This document shows, piece by piece, positions 17,809-26,646 of a stretch of DNA of 64,000 nt. Origin of the DNA: Streptomyces sp. NRRL S-340 (GTDB lineage Bacteria; Actinomycetota; Actinomycetes; Streptomycetales; Streptomycetaceae); assembly GCF_000720185.1 (NCBI RefSeq), contig NZ_JOIY01000071.1:17008-81007 (forward strand), written 5' to 3'. The position numbers and the translations under genes are program-made. Every line of letters starts with the position of its first letter. The first letter of the stretch is position 1. The notes under the pieces were generated by a model. The model saw nothing but the letters and a program-made list of their open reading frames with translations. It ran no database searches and was not told where the DNA came from.

Positions 17809-18556
17809 GGGCACGAAAGCCCGTCCCCGTACTCGTGAACGTGTACACGGACGAGACGTACGAACCGTCCGAACTCTGGCCGCCGTCGTAGAAGACAGCG
17901 ACGTCGTCCTTGCCGTCGCCGTTGTAGTCACCGGCGACCAGCCGGCTCGCGGCCCAGGTGAAACCGGCGGAGCTGATCCAGCTGCGGACCGGGGGCTCGA
18001 AGCCGTCGGCGGTGGCGTAGAAGGTGTAGAGGGAAGTCCGGTTGCCACCGTCCACGGACGCGCCGTTGTCGTAGAGGGCGGCCACGTCCTCTCTGCCGTC
18101 GCCGTTGAAGTCACCCGAGGCGACCGCGTACTGCTGGGGGAGCAGCCGTACCTGCTGTATCCAGGAGCGGATGTCGTCCAGCCGTGTCTCCACGGCGCCG
18201 GTCCGCGACTCCGTCGAGCCGAGGCAACCACCCTGCCAGGAAGCGCTGTTGACGGCGACGAGTTCGAAATGGCCACCGGCGTCGCGCAGCGCGGGGCCGC
18301 CGCTGTCCCCTTTGCACAGCGCTCCGCCGTCGCTGGTCAAGGACACCGTCGTGGCATCGGTGGCCGCCACGGCGAACGCCCCCGAGTGCAGACGGTCGGG
18401 CACCCAGGTGTGCTCGCCGTCGAAGGCCGACGCGTCGGGCAGCTGCCCGGTCGCGGTGACGGCCTCCGGGAACGCGGGTGCCGTCTGGGTGCCGTTCCTG
18501 GAGCGGAGCACGACCCGACCCGCGTCCACGGACAGCCCGGCGCGGAAGCCGCGCCC

Positions 18557-18603
18557 GAGCCGGAGCCGGAGCCGGAGCCCGGCTCGGCTCGGCTCGGCTC
18601 GGC
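18557..18603. repeat. Short tandem repeats at the truncated protease start
   Basis: A (GAGCCG)n-type run at 18557-18580 is followed directly by (GGCTC)n at 18581-18603. They sit exactly where the protease coding sequence loses its N-terminal half, so slippage or recombination here may have caused the truncation. Confidence 0.7.
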
Positions 18604-18696
18604 GTTCCGACGTCTCTTTGGAAACGCAGCAGCCGGCGCCCCTGGCTGTTCCGCCGGAACATCTCACCAGTCGGAGGGGTGTCTGATCTGTCTGCC

Positions 18697-19296
18697 TCAT
18701 TCCGTCTGGCGGGCACGGATGGCTTCGCTGATGGTCCGCACCGCACGGTCAACATCTCGCACCGTGGCTTCGGGGGCGAGCTGTTCGGATTCGTAGATGA
18801 ACGCTGTGGAGCCGCGCCGGCTGCCGCAGTAGTCGACGATGCCGTGCTCGATCTGCGTCCGCAGTGCGCTCTCGTATCCGTGGCGCTCGTACGCACCGGA
18901 GTCGTCGCCGGCGATGGGCAGAAGATGCGTGGTGAGACCCTGCAGCTTCGGCCGCAGGCCCGAAGCGGGGGAGTGCTCGAAGGCCCAGCCGTTGACGAAG
19001 ACACGGTCGATCCACCCCTTCAACAGTGCGGGCATCGACCACCAGTAGACGGGGAAGACCAACACGAGGTCGGTGGCACGCTCAAGACGACGGTGTTCAG
19101 CCGTGACGTCAGCCGGATAGTTGCCGCCGTCGTGGTACGCCCGACGATCCGCCGGCGTGAACCGGGGGTCGAATCGCTCCTCGGCCAGGTCGGCGATTTC
19201 GACCGAACCGGGTTTGAGTGCTGCCTCAAGTCGTCCCAGTACGTAATGCGTCAGGGACCGGGGGTCGGGGTTGGTGGCGACCAGCAGGGTGTGCAT
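18697..19296 (-). CDS. NAD(P)H-dependent oxidoreductase, NQO1/MdaB-like flavodoxin fold
   Basis: FMN/FAD-binding quinone reductase of 199 residues. Signature words are LVFPVYWWSMPALLKGWIDR (residues about 79-98) and VFVNGWAFEHS, typical of the flavodoxin-like fold 2 family (MdaB, KefF, NQO1). Cytosolic two-electron reduction of quinones or azo compounds is the family activity. ATG at 19296 with GGAG 9 nt upstream. It is followed on its strand by the truncated protease and preceded by the NmrA-like gene, reading the same way. Confidence 0.88.
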   Translation of the reverse strand: MHTLLVATNPDPRSLTHYVLGRLEAALKPGSVEIADLAEERFDPRFTPADRRAYHDGGNYPADVTAEHRRLERATDLVLVFPVYWWSMPALLKGWIDRVFVNGWAFEHSPASGLRPKLQGLTTHLLPIAGDDSGAYERHGYESALRTQIEHGIVDYCGSRRGSTAFIYESEQLAPEATVRDVDRAVRTISEAIRARQTE

Positions 19297-19408
19297 CGAT
19301 GGCTCCAGTTACGTGAAGAACGGACGTCTGCAAGTGGTGTGGACGTGCAGGAAGGGGTGCGGTGCTCCGCCTCGCGGAGCCCAGTACGCCAGGCCGGGCG
19401 CGTGGGAC

Positions 19409-20248
19409 TCAGCGCCGCCAGGCTTCCGCTGCCGTGGCCCGCAGGACGAAGTTCTCGAAGGTCCGCGGCGCGCGTCCCAGCACGGTGGCGACGTCGTCCG
19501 TCGTCCAGGCGGTGGTCCCGCGTTCAAGCAGCACGAACATCTCGGTGAGGTGCTGGGCCTCGTCCTGGCCCCAGCCCTCCTGGACCAGCGTCGCGGTGTA
19601 CTCGGCCAGGGAGATGCGCCGGTAGACGATGGGCACCCCGGACGCCCGGGAGATCAGCTCGACCGCCTCCGCCCAGGTCAGCCCACGCGGCCCGGTCAGC
19701 TCATAGACCCGACCGGCGTGCCGGCCGGGCTCGGACAGCACTGCGGCCGCTACGTCGGCGACGTCCTCGATGTCGATGAACGGCTCAGGAACCGCACCCG
19801 CCGGAAGCGCCAGCTCGCCGGCGGCCAGCGGGGCACGGAAGGGGTGCCCGCCGAAGTTCTGGGCGAAGTTCGAGGCACGCAGGACGGTCCATTCCAGCGC
19901 CGAGCCGCGTACGGCGTCCTCGGCCGAGCGCATGTCCAGCCCGAACGCGGAGTCGCCCCAGTCGTCGGCGCCGTGACCGGAGAGCAGTACCAGGCGCCGC
20001 ACACCGGCGGCCTCGGCACGCGCCACGAAGTCGTGCACCGGACCGGGCACGGGCGGGGGCACCACGTAGACGGTGGTGACACCCCGCAGGACCTGGTCCC
20101 AGCCGCTTTCGGGGTGGAACCAGTCGAACAGGGCCTGACTGGAGCGGGAGGCGGCGCGTATGGGCGTGTCGCGCAGCCGCAACCGGGCGGCCACCCGCCG
20201 GCCGGTGTTGCCCGTCGCGCCGAGGACAAGAGTGATGCCGTTGCTCAT
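19409..20248 (-). CDS. NmrA-like NAD(P)-binding protein
   Basis: Atypical short-chain dehydrogenase of 279 residues. The N-terminal motif GATGNTGRRVAARL binds NAD(P); SGHGADDWG and WTVLRASNFAQN match the NmrA/QOR2 family, which lacks the classical YxxxK pair. Could reduce quinones or act as a redox sensor. Divergent from the AraC gene with 90 bp between starts, so the AraC regulator probably controls it. Confidence 0.88.
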   Translation of the reverse strand: MSNGITLVLGATGNTGRRVAARLRLRDTPIRAASRSSQALFDWFHPESGWDQVLRGVTTVYVVPPPVPGPVHDFVARAEAAGVRRLVLLSGHGADDWGDSAFGLDMRSAEDAVRGSALEWTVLRASNFAQNFGGHPFRAPLAAGELALPAGAVPEPFIDIEDVADVAAAVLSEPGRHAGRVYELTGPRGLTWAEAVELISRASGVPIVYRRISLAEYTATLVQEGWGQDEAQHLTEMFVLLERGTTAWTTDDVATVLGRAPRTFENFVLRATAAEAWRR

Positions 20249-20298
20249 GACCGCGAGTCAACGGCATGAACCCGGACGGTTCCATAGGTGATGAGCCA

Positions 20299-20327
20299 GA
20301 TCACCTGGGTAATCGTCTGAATCGTCT
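20299..20327. promoter_or_regulatory. Palindrome and direct repeats between NmrA-like and AraC genes
   Basis: GATCACC-TG-GGTAATC (20299-20314, one mismatch) is followed by two AATCGTCT copies at 20311-20318 and 20320-20327. Direct repeats of this size are typical of AraC-family sites. They lie 12-40 bp before the AraC start. Confidence 0.5.
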
Positions 20328-20338
20328 AGTCTTTTCGG

Positions 20339-21301
20339 GTGGATGCTTTCGGTGATCTACTGCGCGGAGTGCGGGCCCAGGGCTCGTTGTTCGGCAGCTC
20401 GACCCTGACCCCGCCCTGGTCGCTGCACTTCGTGGACGGCGCGCCGCTGACCTTGTGCACCGTCCTCTCCGGCGGCGGCTGGATCGTGCCGGAGCGCCGG
20501 CCGCCCGAGCGTCTGGGCGTCGGCGAGACAGTGATCGTGCGGGGACCCGCGCCGTTCCTCTTCGTCGACGAGGTGAGCACTCGGGCCGAACCCGTCGAGT
20601 GCGGTGCGTTCTGCTCGACGCCCGAGCAGGGCGGGACCCGGTACCGGCTCGGCTGGCACGACGCCGGTACCGGCGGGGAGAACACGACGACCCTGGTCGT
20701 CGGTGCCTATCCGGTGCGCGGCGAGATCAGTCGCAGGCTGCTGGACGCCCTGCCGGTCGTACTGCGCGTGGGGTCCTGCGGCGGCCCCGACCCCGTGTGG
20801 GACCATCTCGCCGCCGAGGTCGCCGCCGATACGCCGGGCCAGCAGGTCGTCCTCGACCGGCTGCTGGACTGGATGCTGGTGTGCGCGCTGCGCGAGTACT
20901 TCGACCGGCCCGGCGGTACTCCGCCGGGCTGGTACTCCGCAGGGCGCGACCCGGTCGTGGGCGGCGCGCTGCGCCTGCTGCACGGGGAACCGGCAGCGCC
21001 GTGGACGGTTGCCTCGCTGGCCAGCCGGACCGGGGTGTCGCGGGCCACGCTGGCGAAGCGGTTCACCGAACTGGTCGGCGAACCGCCGCTGACCTACCTC
21101 ACCCACTGGCGGATGACGCTCGCGGCGGACCTGCTGACCGAGCGCGAGACGGTGACTGTCGCGGAGATCGCCCGCGCCGTGGGCTACTCCGACGCGTTCG
21201 CGTTCAGCGCGGCGTTCAAACGAACCCGCGGCATCAGCCCCAGCGCGTATCGGCGCGCCGCGACGACCCCATCCCCCCAGCCGGCCGGCACACCCCGATG
21301 A
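20339..21301 (+). CDS. AraC-family regulator with cupin_6 sensor domain
   Basis: 320-residue transcription factor. The N-terminal part (FGSSTLTPPWSLHF; VIVRGPAPFLF) is the AraC-binding-like cupin_6 domain. The C-terminal part has two HTH motifs (SLASRTGVSRATLAKRF and VAEIARAVGYSDAFAFSAAF), then FKRTRGISPSAYRR. GTG start at 20339. Members of this group commonly regulate an adjacent divergent oxidoreductase, here the NmrA-like gene. Confidence 0.9.
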   Translation: MDAFGDLLRGVRAQGSLFGSSTLTPPWSLHFVDGAPLTLCTVLSGGGWIVPERRPPERLGVGETVIVRGPAPFLFVDEVSTRAEPVECGAFCSTPEQGGTRYRLGWHDAGTGGENTTTLVVGAYPVRGEISRRLLDALPVVLRVGSCGGPDPVWDHLAAEVAADTPGQQVVLDRLLDWMLVCALREYFDRPGGTPPGWYSAGRDPVVGGALRLLHGEPAAPWTVASLASRTGVSRATLAKRFTELVGEPPLTYLTHWRMTLAADLLTERETVTVAEIARAVGYSDAFAFSAAFKRTRGISPSAYRRAATTPSPQPAGTPR

Positions 21302-21365
21302 CAAGTCCCAGGCATCTGCCCTCCAGGTTCAGGACCTTCAGATGGTCAGCGAAACAGAGGTGCAA

Positions 21366-22406
21366 TCAGCCTACGAGAAGCACTCTGCCTGACACACATT
21401 TCACGTCTGGAGAGATGGTCACTGCCGATCTGCCGATCTGCCGATCTGCCGATCTGCCGATCTGCCGATCTGCCGATCTGCCGGCCTGGACGCGCGACTG
21501 GAGGCCCTGCCGGTTCGCGAGGCCCATGCCCGCAGGGCCCGTCGGACAGTCGAAGAGGACGGTGGCAGCCTTTCGATGTTCGGGGTGCCCGTCGTTGCAG
21601 TGGGCGGCGTGCCCAGAAGTCGGCACCTGCCCGTGATGGCTGTACGCGTCGACTACGGCGACGGCATCGGGACTCGCTGGTCCGAGGTCTCGATCCACCT
21701 GAATGAGGGTCAGTCGCGTCATCGGTTTCCTTGGGCAGCATAGGAGTGGACTGAGCACGTGTGCTCTTCGGCGATGTCGACGCCCTGAACACAGGGCAGC
21801 ACGATGGGCCGGTGGACGGCCTGGCCGACATGGCGTCTGGGGGCGCCGCGGCAGACGAAGCCGCCGCCACCTTCGCCGCGCCCGAACTCGGAGAGCCCGG
21901 CGAGGACGGCATTCGGGGGTGGGCCGCCCTGCCCAACCGCCGCCTTGGAGGTGCGGCTGCGCGGTGGTCGAGCGCGCCGGGTACGCCTCCATTGCTTGTT
22001 TCATCCCCGCGGCCTCCAGCCGGCGCAGGACGCCGGTGATGTCGCCGTGGTCCTCGGTGAGGACGTTCTCGGTGAAGCGGATGATGGTCCGGGCGATGCC
22101 CGGCGGGAAGGCCAGGCAGGCGCCGTCGCCTCGGCAGGGGACCTCCAGCAGCAGCCGCCGAGCCGCCGCCGCCAGGAAGGTGCGCGCACACGGCTTCCCG
22201 TCGCAGTCGTCCATGGCGATGACCGGGATGAAGACGCGTGCGGCGACGTCCAGGAGCAGCCGGCGCATCTCCGGGCCCGTTTCGTTGGCGACCGCGCCGG
22301 CGGTGTCGATGTCGTGGGCCTGCATCGTCCGGACGTAGGCGAAGGAGCTGGCGACGTCGTCCGGCTCCATCGGGGCGAGCGGCGCGGTGACGGTGTTCTC
22401 GGGCAT
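21366..22406 (-). CDS. Hypothetical protein with a repeat-bearing C-terminal tail
   Basis: I do not recognise the family. The start is well supported: ATG at 22406 preceded by GAGGAG. The first 150 residues read like a folded acidic protein (PMEPDDVASSFAYVRTMQAHDI; MDDCDGKPCARTF; LAFPPGIARTIIRFTENVL) with paired Cys. After about residue 165 the composition turns Arg/Pro-rich, suggesting the real protein ended or was frameshifted near 21900. A second plausible start lies in the same frame (ATG at 21720, AAGGA box). The last 25 residues come from the octanucleotide repeat. Treat the first half as real and the tail as doubtful. Confidence 0.45.
   Translation of the reverse strand: MPENTVTAPLAPMEPDDVASSFAYVRTMQAHDIDTAGAVANETGPEMRRLLLDVAARVFIPVIAMDDCDGKPCARTFLAAAARRLLLEVPCRGDGACLAFPPGIARTIIRFTENVLTEDHGDITGVLRRLEAAGMKQAMEAYPARSTTAQPHLQGGGWAGRPTPECRPRRALRVRARRRWRRLRLPRRPQTPCRPGRPPAHRAALCSGRRHRRRAHVLSPLLCCPRKPMTRLTLIQVDRDLGPASPDAVAVVDAYSHHGQVPTSGHAAHCNDGHPEHRKAATVLFDCPTGPAGMGLANRQGLQSRVQAGRSADRQIGRSADRQIGRSAVTISPDVKCVSGRVLLVG
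21423..21478. repeat. Octanucleotide tandem repeat (TGCCGATC) x7
   Basis: Seven exact copies of TGCCGATC, followed by a degenerate eighth (TGCCGGCC). In the minus-strand frame of the neighbouring hypothetical gene it would encode a repeating eight-residue ADRQIGRS unit. A copy-number change of one shifts any reading frame crossing it. Confidence 0.95.
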
Positions 22407-22630
22407 CACAGCTCCTCACGTTCGAGGGCCGCCCCTGCTGATCGCGGCGGTCTCGAAGACACCCTCGAACCGCGCTCCTGCGGACAGAGTCCGGTCGCTG
22501 ACGGGGGAGAACACTCCCCCTCCGGGTTTGGCTGGTTCTGCGGACCGGCAACAGCCATCAGCACAGCACAAGGCCCAGCTCCCTACGGGTCCACCGGTTG
22601 ACCCACTGGGGCGGGGCCCTTCCGTGCGTG

Positions 22631-23095
22631 TCAGCCGGTCTTGCCGCCAGTGAGGGCGATGTCCAGGTGCGCGAGCAGCGTGTCGAGCGTGGCCAGCTGT
22701 TGTGGTTCGAGACGGCCGAAGTGCTGGCGAAGTACGTGCGTGCCCGCTTCTTCCGCGGCCCTTAGCGCCGTGCGGCCGATGTCGGTGATGGAGACGCTCT
22801 TGCGGCGGCGGTCCTCGGGGTCGCCGGTTCGGGCGACCATGCCGAGGCGCTCCAGGGCCTCGACGATCTGGGTGACGGAGCGCGGTGCTTGGCCGAGGGA
22901 GGCGGCCAGCTGCGCTTGGTGGAGCGCGCCGCAGCCGGCCAGTGCCTGAAGGACCTTGGTGCGGGACAGGGACAGGCCGGCGGTCGCCAGCATGTGCTGG
23001 TCGACTTGTTCGCGCAGGCTGTACGCGAGGGCCAGGAAGGACAGTCCCACCTGCTCCGGGGCGCTGCCCGCCGTTGTTGATTCGTGCTGCTCCAT
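22631..23095 (-). CDS. MarR-family regulator
   Basis: 154-residue winged-helix regulator: LSLSRTKVLQALAG, QLAASLGQAPRSVTQIVEALER (recognition helix) and the wing VARTGDPEDRRRKSVSITD with the DxRxR motif. ATG at 23095; the longer open frame beyond it is a shadow of the SDR gene. Divergent from the SDR gene with a perfect palindrome between them, so it most likely represses both. Confidence 0.92.
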   Translation of the reverse strand: MEQHESTTAGSAPEQVGLSFLALAYSLREQVDQHMLATAGLSLSRTKVLQALAGCGALHQAQLAASLGQAPRSVTQIVEALERLGMVARTGDPEDRRRKSVSITDIGRTALRAAEEAGTHVLRQHFGRLEPQQLATLDTLLAHLDIALTGGKTG

Positions 23096-23124
23096 GGTTC
23101 GGGTATCCTCGCACAACATAATCA

Positions 23125-23136
23125 TGAGGTACCTCA
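23125..23136. promoter_or_regulatory. MarR operator palindrome TGAGGTACCTCA
   Basis: A perfect 12-bp inverted repeat lies 4 bp before the SDR start and 29 bp before the MarR start, overlapping where both promoters must be. Likely operator for the adjacent MarR protein. Confidence 0.65.
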
Positions 23137-23140
23137 CGAA

Positions 23141-24019
23141 ATGAGTTGTGGGATGGATCGTCCCGTCGCCGTGATCACCGGAGCCACCTCCGGACTGGGC
23201 CGCATTGCCGCCTTCGAGCTGGCCCGCCGGGGCTACCGCATCGGCGTCGTGGCCCGCTCCCGCAGCAAGGCGCAAGCCCTCGTCGCCGACCTGAAGGCGG
23301 TGACCGACGAGCCCGTCGACGTCTTCCACGCCGACCTCGGCCTGCTCTCCAACGCCCGCCGCGCGGGCGAGGAGATCACCGCGCGCTACCCGCGCCTGGA
23401 CGTCCTGGTCAACAACGCCGGCCTGCATGCCTTCGCGCAGCGCATCACCACCGAGGGCCTCGCGGAGATGACGGCGGTGAACTACCTAGGTCCGTTCGTC
23501 CTGACCGAGGCGCTCACGTCGAAGCTCGGCGCCTCGGCGCCGGCCCGGATCGTCAACGTCGCCTCCGAAGCGGCCCAGCAGGCGAAAACGATCGCCCCGG
23601 CCGTGGACCTGCGGCGCACCGATCCCTACACCCGGCGGGAGTCGATGTCCCTGTACGGGCGCACCAAATTGATGAGCATCATGTGGACGCAGGAACTCGC
23701 CCGCCGCCTGGACGCGGACAAGGTGACCGTGAACTGCTGCGACCCCGGCTTCAACGCCACCGGTCTGGGCCGGGACCTGCCCGGCTCCGCGGTCCTGCAG
23801 CGGGTGCTGAACACCCTGAGGATCGGTGATCCCCGCAAGGGCGCCGGCATCATTGTTCGACTCGCCACCGACCCGGCGTTCGCGGGCACCAGCGGCGGCT
23901 ACTTCTCCGTCCGCGACGCCCGTCCCCTGCAGTGTCCCGAGCCCGGCCGGGAGCCGCGCGTGCAGCGGGAGCTGTGGGACGCGACCGCGGCGCTTCTCGC
24001 CGCCCACCCGGCCGGCTGA
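23141..24019 (+). CDS. Short-chain dehydrogenase/reductase
   Basis: Classical/extended SDR of 292 residues. NAD(P) motif TGATSGLG (TGxxxGxG), NNAG at about residue 80, catalytic Ser in VNVASEA, and YGRTK giving the YxxxK pair. WTQELARRL and the CCDPGFNATGL loop are as in the retinol-dehydrogenase-like group. ATG 23141 is chosen; a second in-frame ATG at 23153 starts closer to the fold. Regulated by the divergent MarR gene. Substrate unknown. Confidence 0.9.
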   Translation: MSCGMDRPVAVITGATSGLGRIAAFELARRGYRIGVVARSRSKAQALVADLKAVTDEPVDVFHADLGLLSNARRAGEEITARYPRLDVLVNNAGLHAFAQRITTEGLAEMTAVNYLGPFVLTEALTSKLGASAPARIVNVASEAAQQAKTIAPAVDLRRTDPYTRRESMSLYGRTKLMSIMWTQELARRLDADKVTVNCCDPGFNATGLGRDLPGSAVLQRVLNTLRIGDPRKGAGIIVRLATDPAFAGTSGGYFSVRDARPLQCPEPGREPRVQRELWDATAALLAAHPAG

Positions 24020-24190
24020 GGCCCGGGACGTCCGCCTCAAGGAGGACACCGCCCGGTACGGGGGTCCCGTCCCGGCCGCAGATTCGTCCTCGCGTAGCTC
24101 ATTCCGGCCGCACGCGACTTCTACGTTCACGGGCGGAGCCTGTCAGGGCGCCCTCACACATCCGCTGTCCCTCCTGGGGGAGCGGTCTTC

Positions 24191-24525
24191 GTGACCACCT
24201 TTCTCTACCGGCTCGGTCTGCTCGCCTTCCGGCGGCGCAGGCCGGTGCTGCCGGCGGGGATCGCGGTGCTCGTCGCCGCGGTCATCGGTGCCAGCAGCGT
24301 GTCGGGTGGTACGACGGACGACTTCACGCTCCCCGGAACCCAGTCGCAGCAGGCCATCGACCTGCTGCGGAAGGAGTTTCCGCAGGCTTCGGCCGACGGC
24401 GCCATGGCCCGTTGGTCATCGAGGCTCCGGACGGGCAGAGGCTGACGTCCGCCGCACACAAGCAGGGGGTGGAGTCCCTGTTTGCCGACCTGCGCAAGGC
24501 GCCGCAGGGGGCGAACGCCCTACCG
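24191..24525 (+). pseudogene. N-terminal fragment of an MMPL-type transporter
   Basis: Starts like an RND/MMPL exporter: MTTFLYRLGLLAFRRR, one membrane segment, then TTDDFTLPGTQSQQAIDLL. The frame breaks near 24409-24413; the next frame continues LVIEAPDGQRLTSAAHKQG and ESLFADLRKAP, then homology stops. The break is again consistent with one missing base. Even if repaired, about 600 residues including all remaining membrane segments are absent. Confidence 0.75.
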
Positions 24526-24700
24526 CCTGCTGTCCGAGCAGCCCGGCCTGCCGAGTTCCGGGTGTTTGCGGAGCGTGGACGCGATTTCGGTCGTGCCGAT
24601 GAGTCTTGTGCGAATCCGTGGTCGGAACGGCTGGACACACCGACAGGCGGTGGGCCTGTGCTGGGAACGTCCCAGCGCGGGAGGGCATATGGAGGCAGTG

Positions 24701-25990
24701 ATGAGCGTCGACGACTTCAAGCAGGACCACACCATCCGGACTGGCGAGCAGCGGGCGCGGGCGAGCGCTCCCAGGGTGTTGGTGGCGGGGGCGAGCATCG
24801 CGGGACCCGCGCTGGCCCATTGGCTGCGCCGGCGAGGGGCCGAAGTGACCGTGGTGGAGCGGGCCCCCGAGCTGCGTCCCGGCGGGCAGGCGGTGGACGC
24901 GCGCGGGGTGGCCAAGGAGGTCATCGGGCGCATGGGGCTGGACGCAGCGGTGCGCGCGGAGTGCACCGACACCGCCGGCGCGCACACCGTAGACGCGGAT
25001 GGGCAAGTGCTGGAGACCTTCCGTGCCGACGACGACGGTGGCGACGGGTTCATCGCGGACATCGAGATCCTGCGCGGGGATCTGTCCCGGGTGCTCTACG
25101 ACGACACCCGCGACGGCGTCGAGTATGTCTTCGGCGACCGAATCGCCGGGCTCGCCCAGGACGCGGACGGGGTCGACGTGGTCTTCGCGGGCGGCGACCG
25201 GCGGCGCTTCGACCTGGTGGTCGGGGCCGACGGGCTGCACTCGGCGCTGCGGGCGATGGTCTTCGGGCCGCATGTGCGGTTCCTCCGCCACCTCGGGCAC
25301 GTGCTGGCCTTCTACAGTGTGCCCAACGAGTTCGGGCTCGACCGCTGGCTGCTCGAGTACCGGGATCAGGAGTCCGGGCGCTCAGCCCTCCTGCGACCCG
25401 TCCAGGACGCCACCCGGGCGATGGCGATGTTCTACTTCGGCTCGGCTGACTTCGACGTCGACTACCGTGACATCGCCGCCCAGAAGGTGCTGCTGCGTGG
25501 GCGGATGGCTGGCCTGGGCTGGTTGACCCCCGACATCCTCGCGTATCTGGACGACACCCCGGACTTCTACCTCGACCAGGTCGCCCAGGTGGTGATGGAC
25601 CGCTGGTCGAGCGGACGGGTGGGGCTGCTCGGGGACGCGGCGTTCAGCTCGTCGCCGATGTCCGGGCAGGGCACCGGGCTGGCCCTGGTCGGCGCCTACC
25701 TGCTGGCCGGAGAGCTGGCCGCCGCAGGGTGGGAGCCGGAAGCCGGGTTCGCCCGCTATGAGGCGCGGATGCGCCCGTTCGTCGAGGCCAACCAGGAGAT
25801 CGGCCGGCTGAACGCCCGCAGCCGCGACGTCCCCGGGCCGGACGCCGAGCCGAGCCCCGATTTCGCCGGCGAGTGGTTCACCGAGCTGGTCGGGCGCGCG
25901 ATCAACGGCGTCGAGCTGCCCGACTACGCGGGCGTGCCGGACTCCGCAGCCCCGGCCGGATCGCCGATCACCTCGCCGGTCAAGCCGTAG
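24701..25990 (+). CDS. FAD-dependent monooxygenase (PHBH-like)
   Basis: Flavoprotein hydroxylase of 429 residues. FAD-binding start RVLVAGASIAGPALAHWL, DG motif VVGADGLHSALR, GD motif VGLLGDAAFSSSPMSGQGTG. The GQGTG ending is the common aromatic-hydroxylase form, unlike the enzyme at 54-1139. Start ATG 24701 follows GGAGG (24691-24695); an earlier in-frame ATG at 24689 adds four residues. It stands alone between the MMPL relic and a convergent MarR gene. Substrate not predictable. Confidence 0.9.
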   Translation: MSVDDFKQDHTIRTGEQRARASAPRVLVAGASIAGPALAHWLRRRGAEVTVVERAPELRPGGQAVDARGVAKEVIGRMGLDAAVRAECTDTAGAHTVDADGQVLETFRADDDGGDGFIADIEILRGDLSRVLYDDTRDGVEYVFGDRIAGLAQDADGVDVVFAGGDRRRFDLVVGADGLHSALRAMVFGPHVRFLRHLGHVLAFYSVPNEFGLDRWLLEYRDQESGRSALLRPVQDATRAMAMFYFGSADFDVDYRDIAAQKVLLRGRMAGLGWLTPDILAYLDDTPDFYLDQVAQVVMDRWSSGRVGLLGDAAFSSSPMSGQGTGLALVGAYLLAGELAAAGWEPEAGFARYEARMRPFVEANQEIGRLNARSRDVPGPDAEPSPDFAGEWFTELVGRAINGVELPDYAGVPDSAAPAGSPITSPVKP

Positions 25991-26164
25991 GTGTCACATA
26001 ACGTGTCAAGAAGGAACACGCTTCGGTAGGACACCACCGGACGGCCTCCCCTCATGACGCGCAGTGCCCAGGGGAGGACCCGGTCGGCGGCCACGCCACA
26101 TTCCGATGAGGCGGCGTTGGCACAGCCGGCTGCTGCACGCTGCTCGGCCCCCTGGCGGTCCGGT

Positions 26165-26584
26165 CTACGTGTCTCGGTTTGCGGTGAGGCGCTGAAGCAG
26201 GTCGAGCAGGGTTGCGCGGTCCGCGTCGGGCAAGGCGGAGAAGCAGTCGGCGAGCACCTCGTCAGCAACCTTGTGGCCAACGGCCAGGACTTGCTCGCCG
26301 AGGGGCGTGAGGTGATGCTCGATGCGGCGGCCGTGTCCCGGTCGGCGCTCCACGAGGCCCTGTGCCGCGAGGCGGCCGATGAGCGTACCGAAGGCTTGCC
26401 CGGTCTGAAATGTCGCTGCGGCCAACTCGCGGGCCGATGACCCGGGTGAGCGGCTGATCGCACGCAGGGCGTCCCACTGGGCCAGCGTCGTGCCGATGGC
26501 CGAGAGTGCGCTGTCGAGTGCCCGATGCTGTCGATACTGGGCTTGTTTGACCGCTCTGCCGAGTTCTTGCAGCTCACCATGCAT
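26165..26584 (-). CDS. MarR-family regulator
   Basis: 139 residues with MarR topology: AQWDALRAISRSPG, ELAAATFQTGQAFGTLIGRL as HTH, wing VERRPGHGRRIEHHLTPLG. Divergent from an alpha/beta hydrolase with a 62-bp AT-rich, palindrome-bearing spacer, so probably a repressor of that hydrolase and of itself. Confidence 0.88.
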   Translation of the reverse strand: MHGELQELGRAVKQAQYRQHRALDSALSAIGTTLAQWDALRAISRSPGSSARELAAATFQTGQAFGTLIGRLAAQGLVERRPGHGRRIEHHLTPLGEQVLAVGHKVADEVLADCFSALPDADRATLLDLLQRLTANRDT

Positions 26585-26603
26585 GGAGCAAGTCTACGTC
26601 ATG

Positions 26604-26633
26604 ACTAAGCTAGCTTATATAAAGATACTTAGT
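26604..26633. promoter_or_regulatory. AT-rich operator/promoter between MarR and hydrolase genes
   Basis: Contains the perfect palindrome TAAGCTAGCTTA (26606-26617) and the outer pair ACTAAG (26604-26609) / CTTAGT (26628-26633). Strikingly AT-rich for this genome, as expected for promoter plus MarR operator. Confidence 0.65.
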
Positions 26634-26646
26634 TACCTTGGTGGGC

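Larger units (their letters stand above)
17276..18700 (-). pseudogene. Truncated trypsin-like protease with FG-GAP/VCBS repeats
   Basis: The frame is 474 codons, but the protease part begins inside the trypsin fold. The catalytic Ser motif is present (GDSGGP, residues 131-136) while the His (AHC) and Asp regions and any signal peptide are absent. The first 55 residues are low-complexity (LRLRLRLGRG) from short DNA repeats. Then come FG-GAP repeats with Ca-binding loops (DFNGDGREDVA, DYNGDGKDDVA, DYDGDGKDDIA, DCNGDGKDDIT). One repeat is scrambled: a 58-bp tandem duplication is read once out of frame (TTAARAATARTPP) and once in frame (YDGGQSSDGKN). An exported protease before decay; probably non-functional now. 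Confidence 0.7.

Noticed and set aside
21423..21478. CRISPR-like array
   Set aside because: The 8-bp units are contiguous with no spacers; no cas genes are in the window.
24482..24700. Upstream extension of the FAD monooxygenase to 502 residues
   Set aside because: The extra residues derive from MMPL relic DNA; GGAGG followed by ATG 24701 gives a normal enzyme start.
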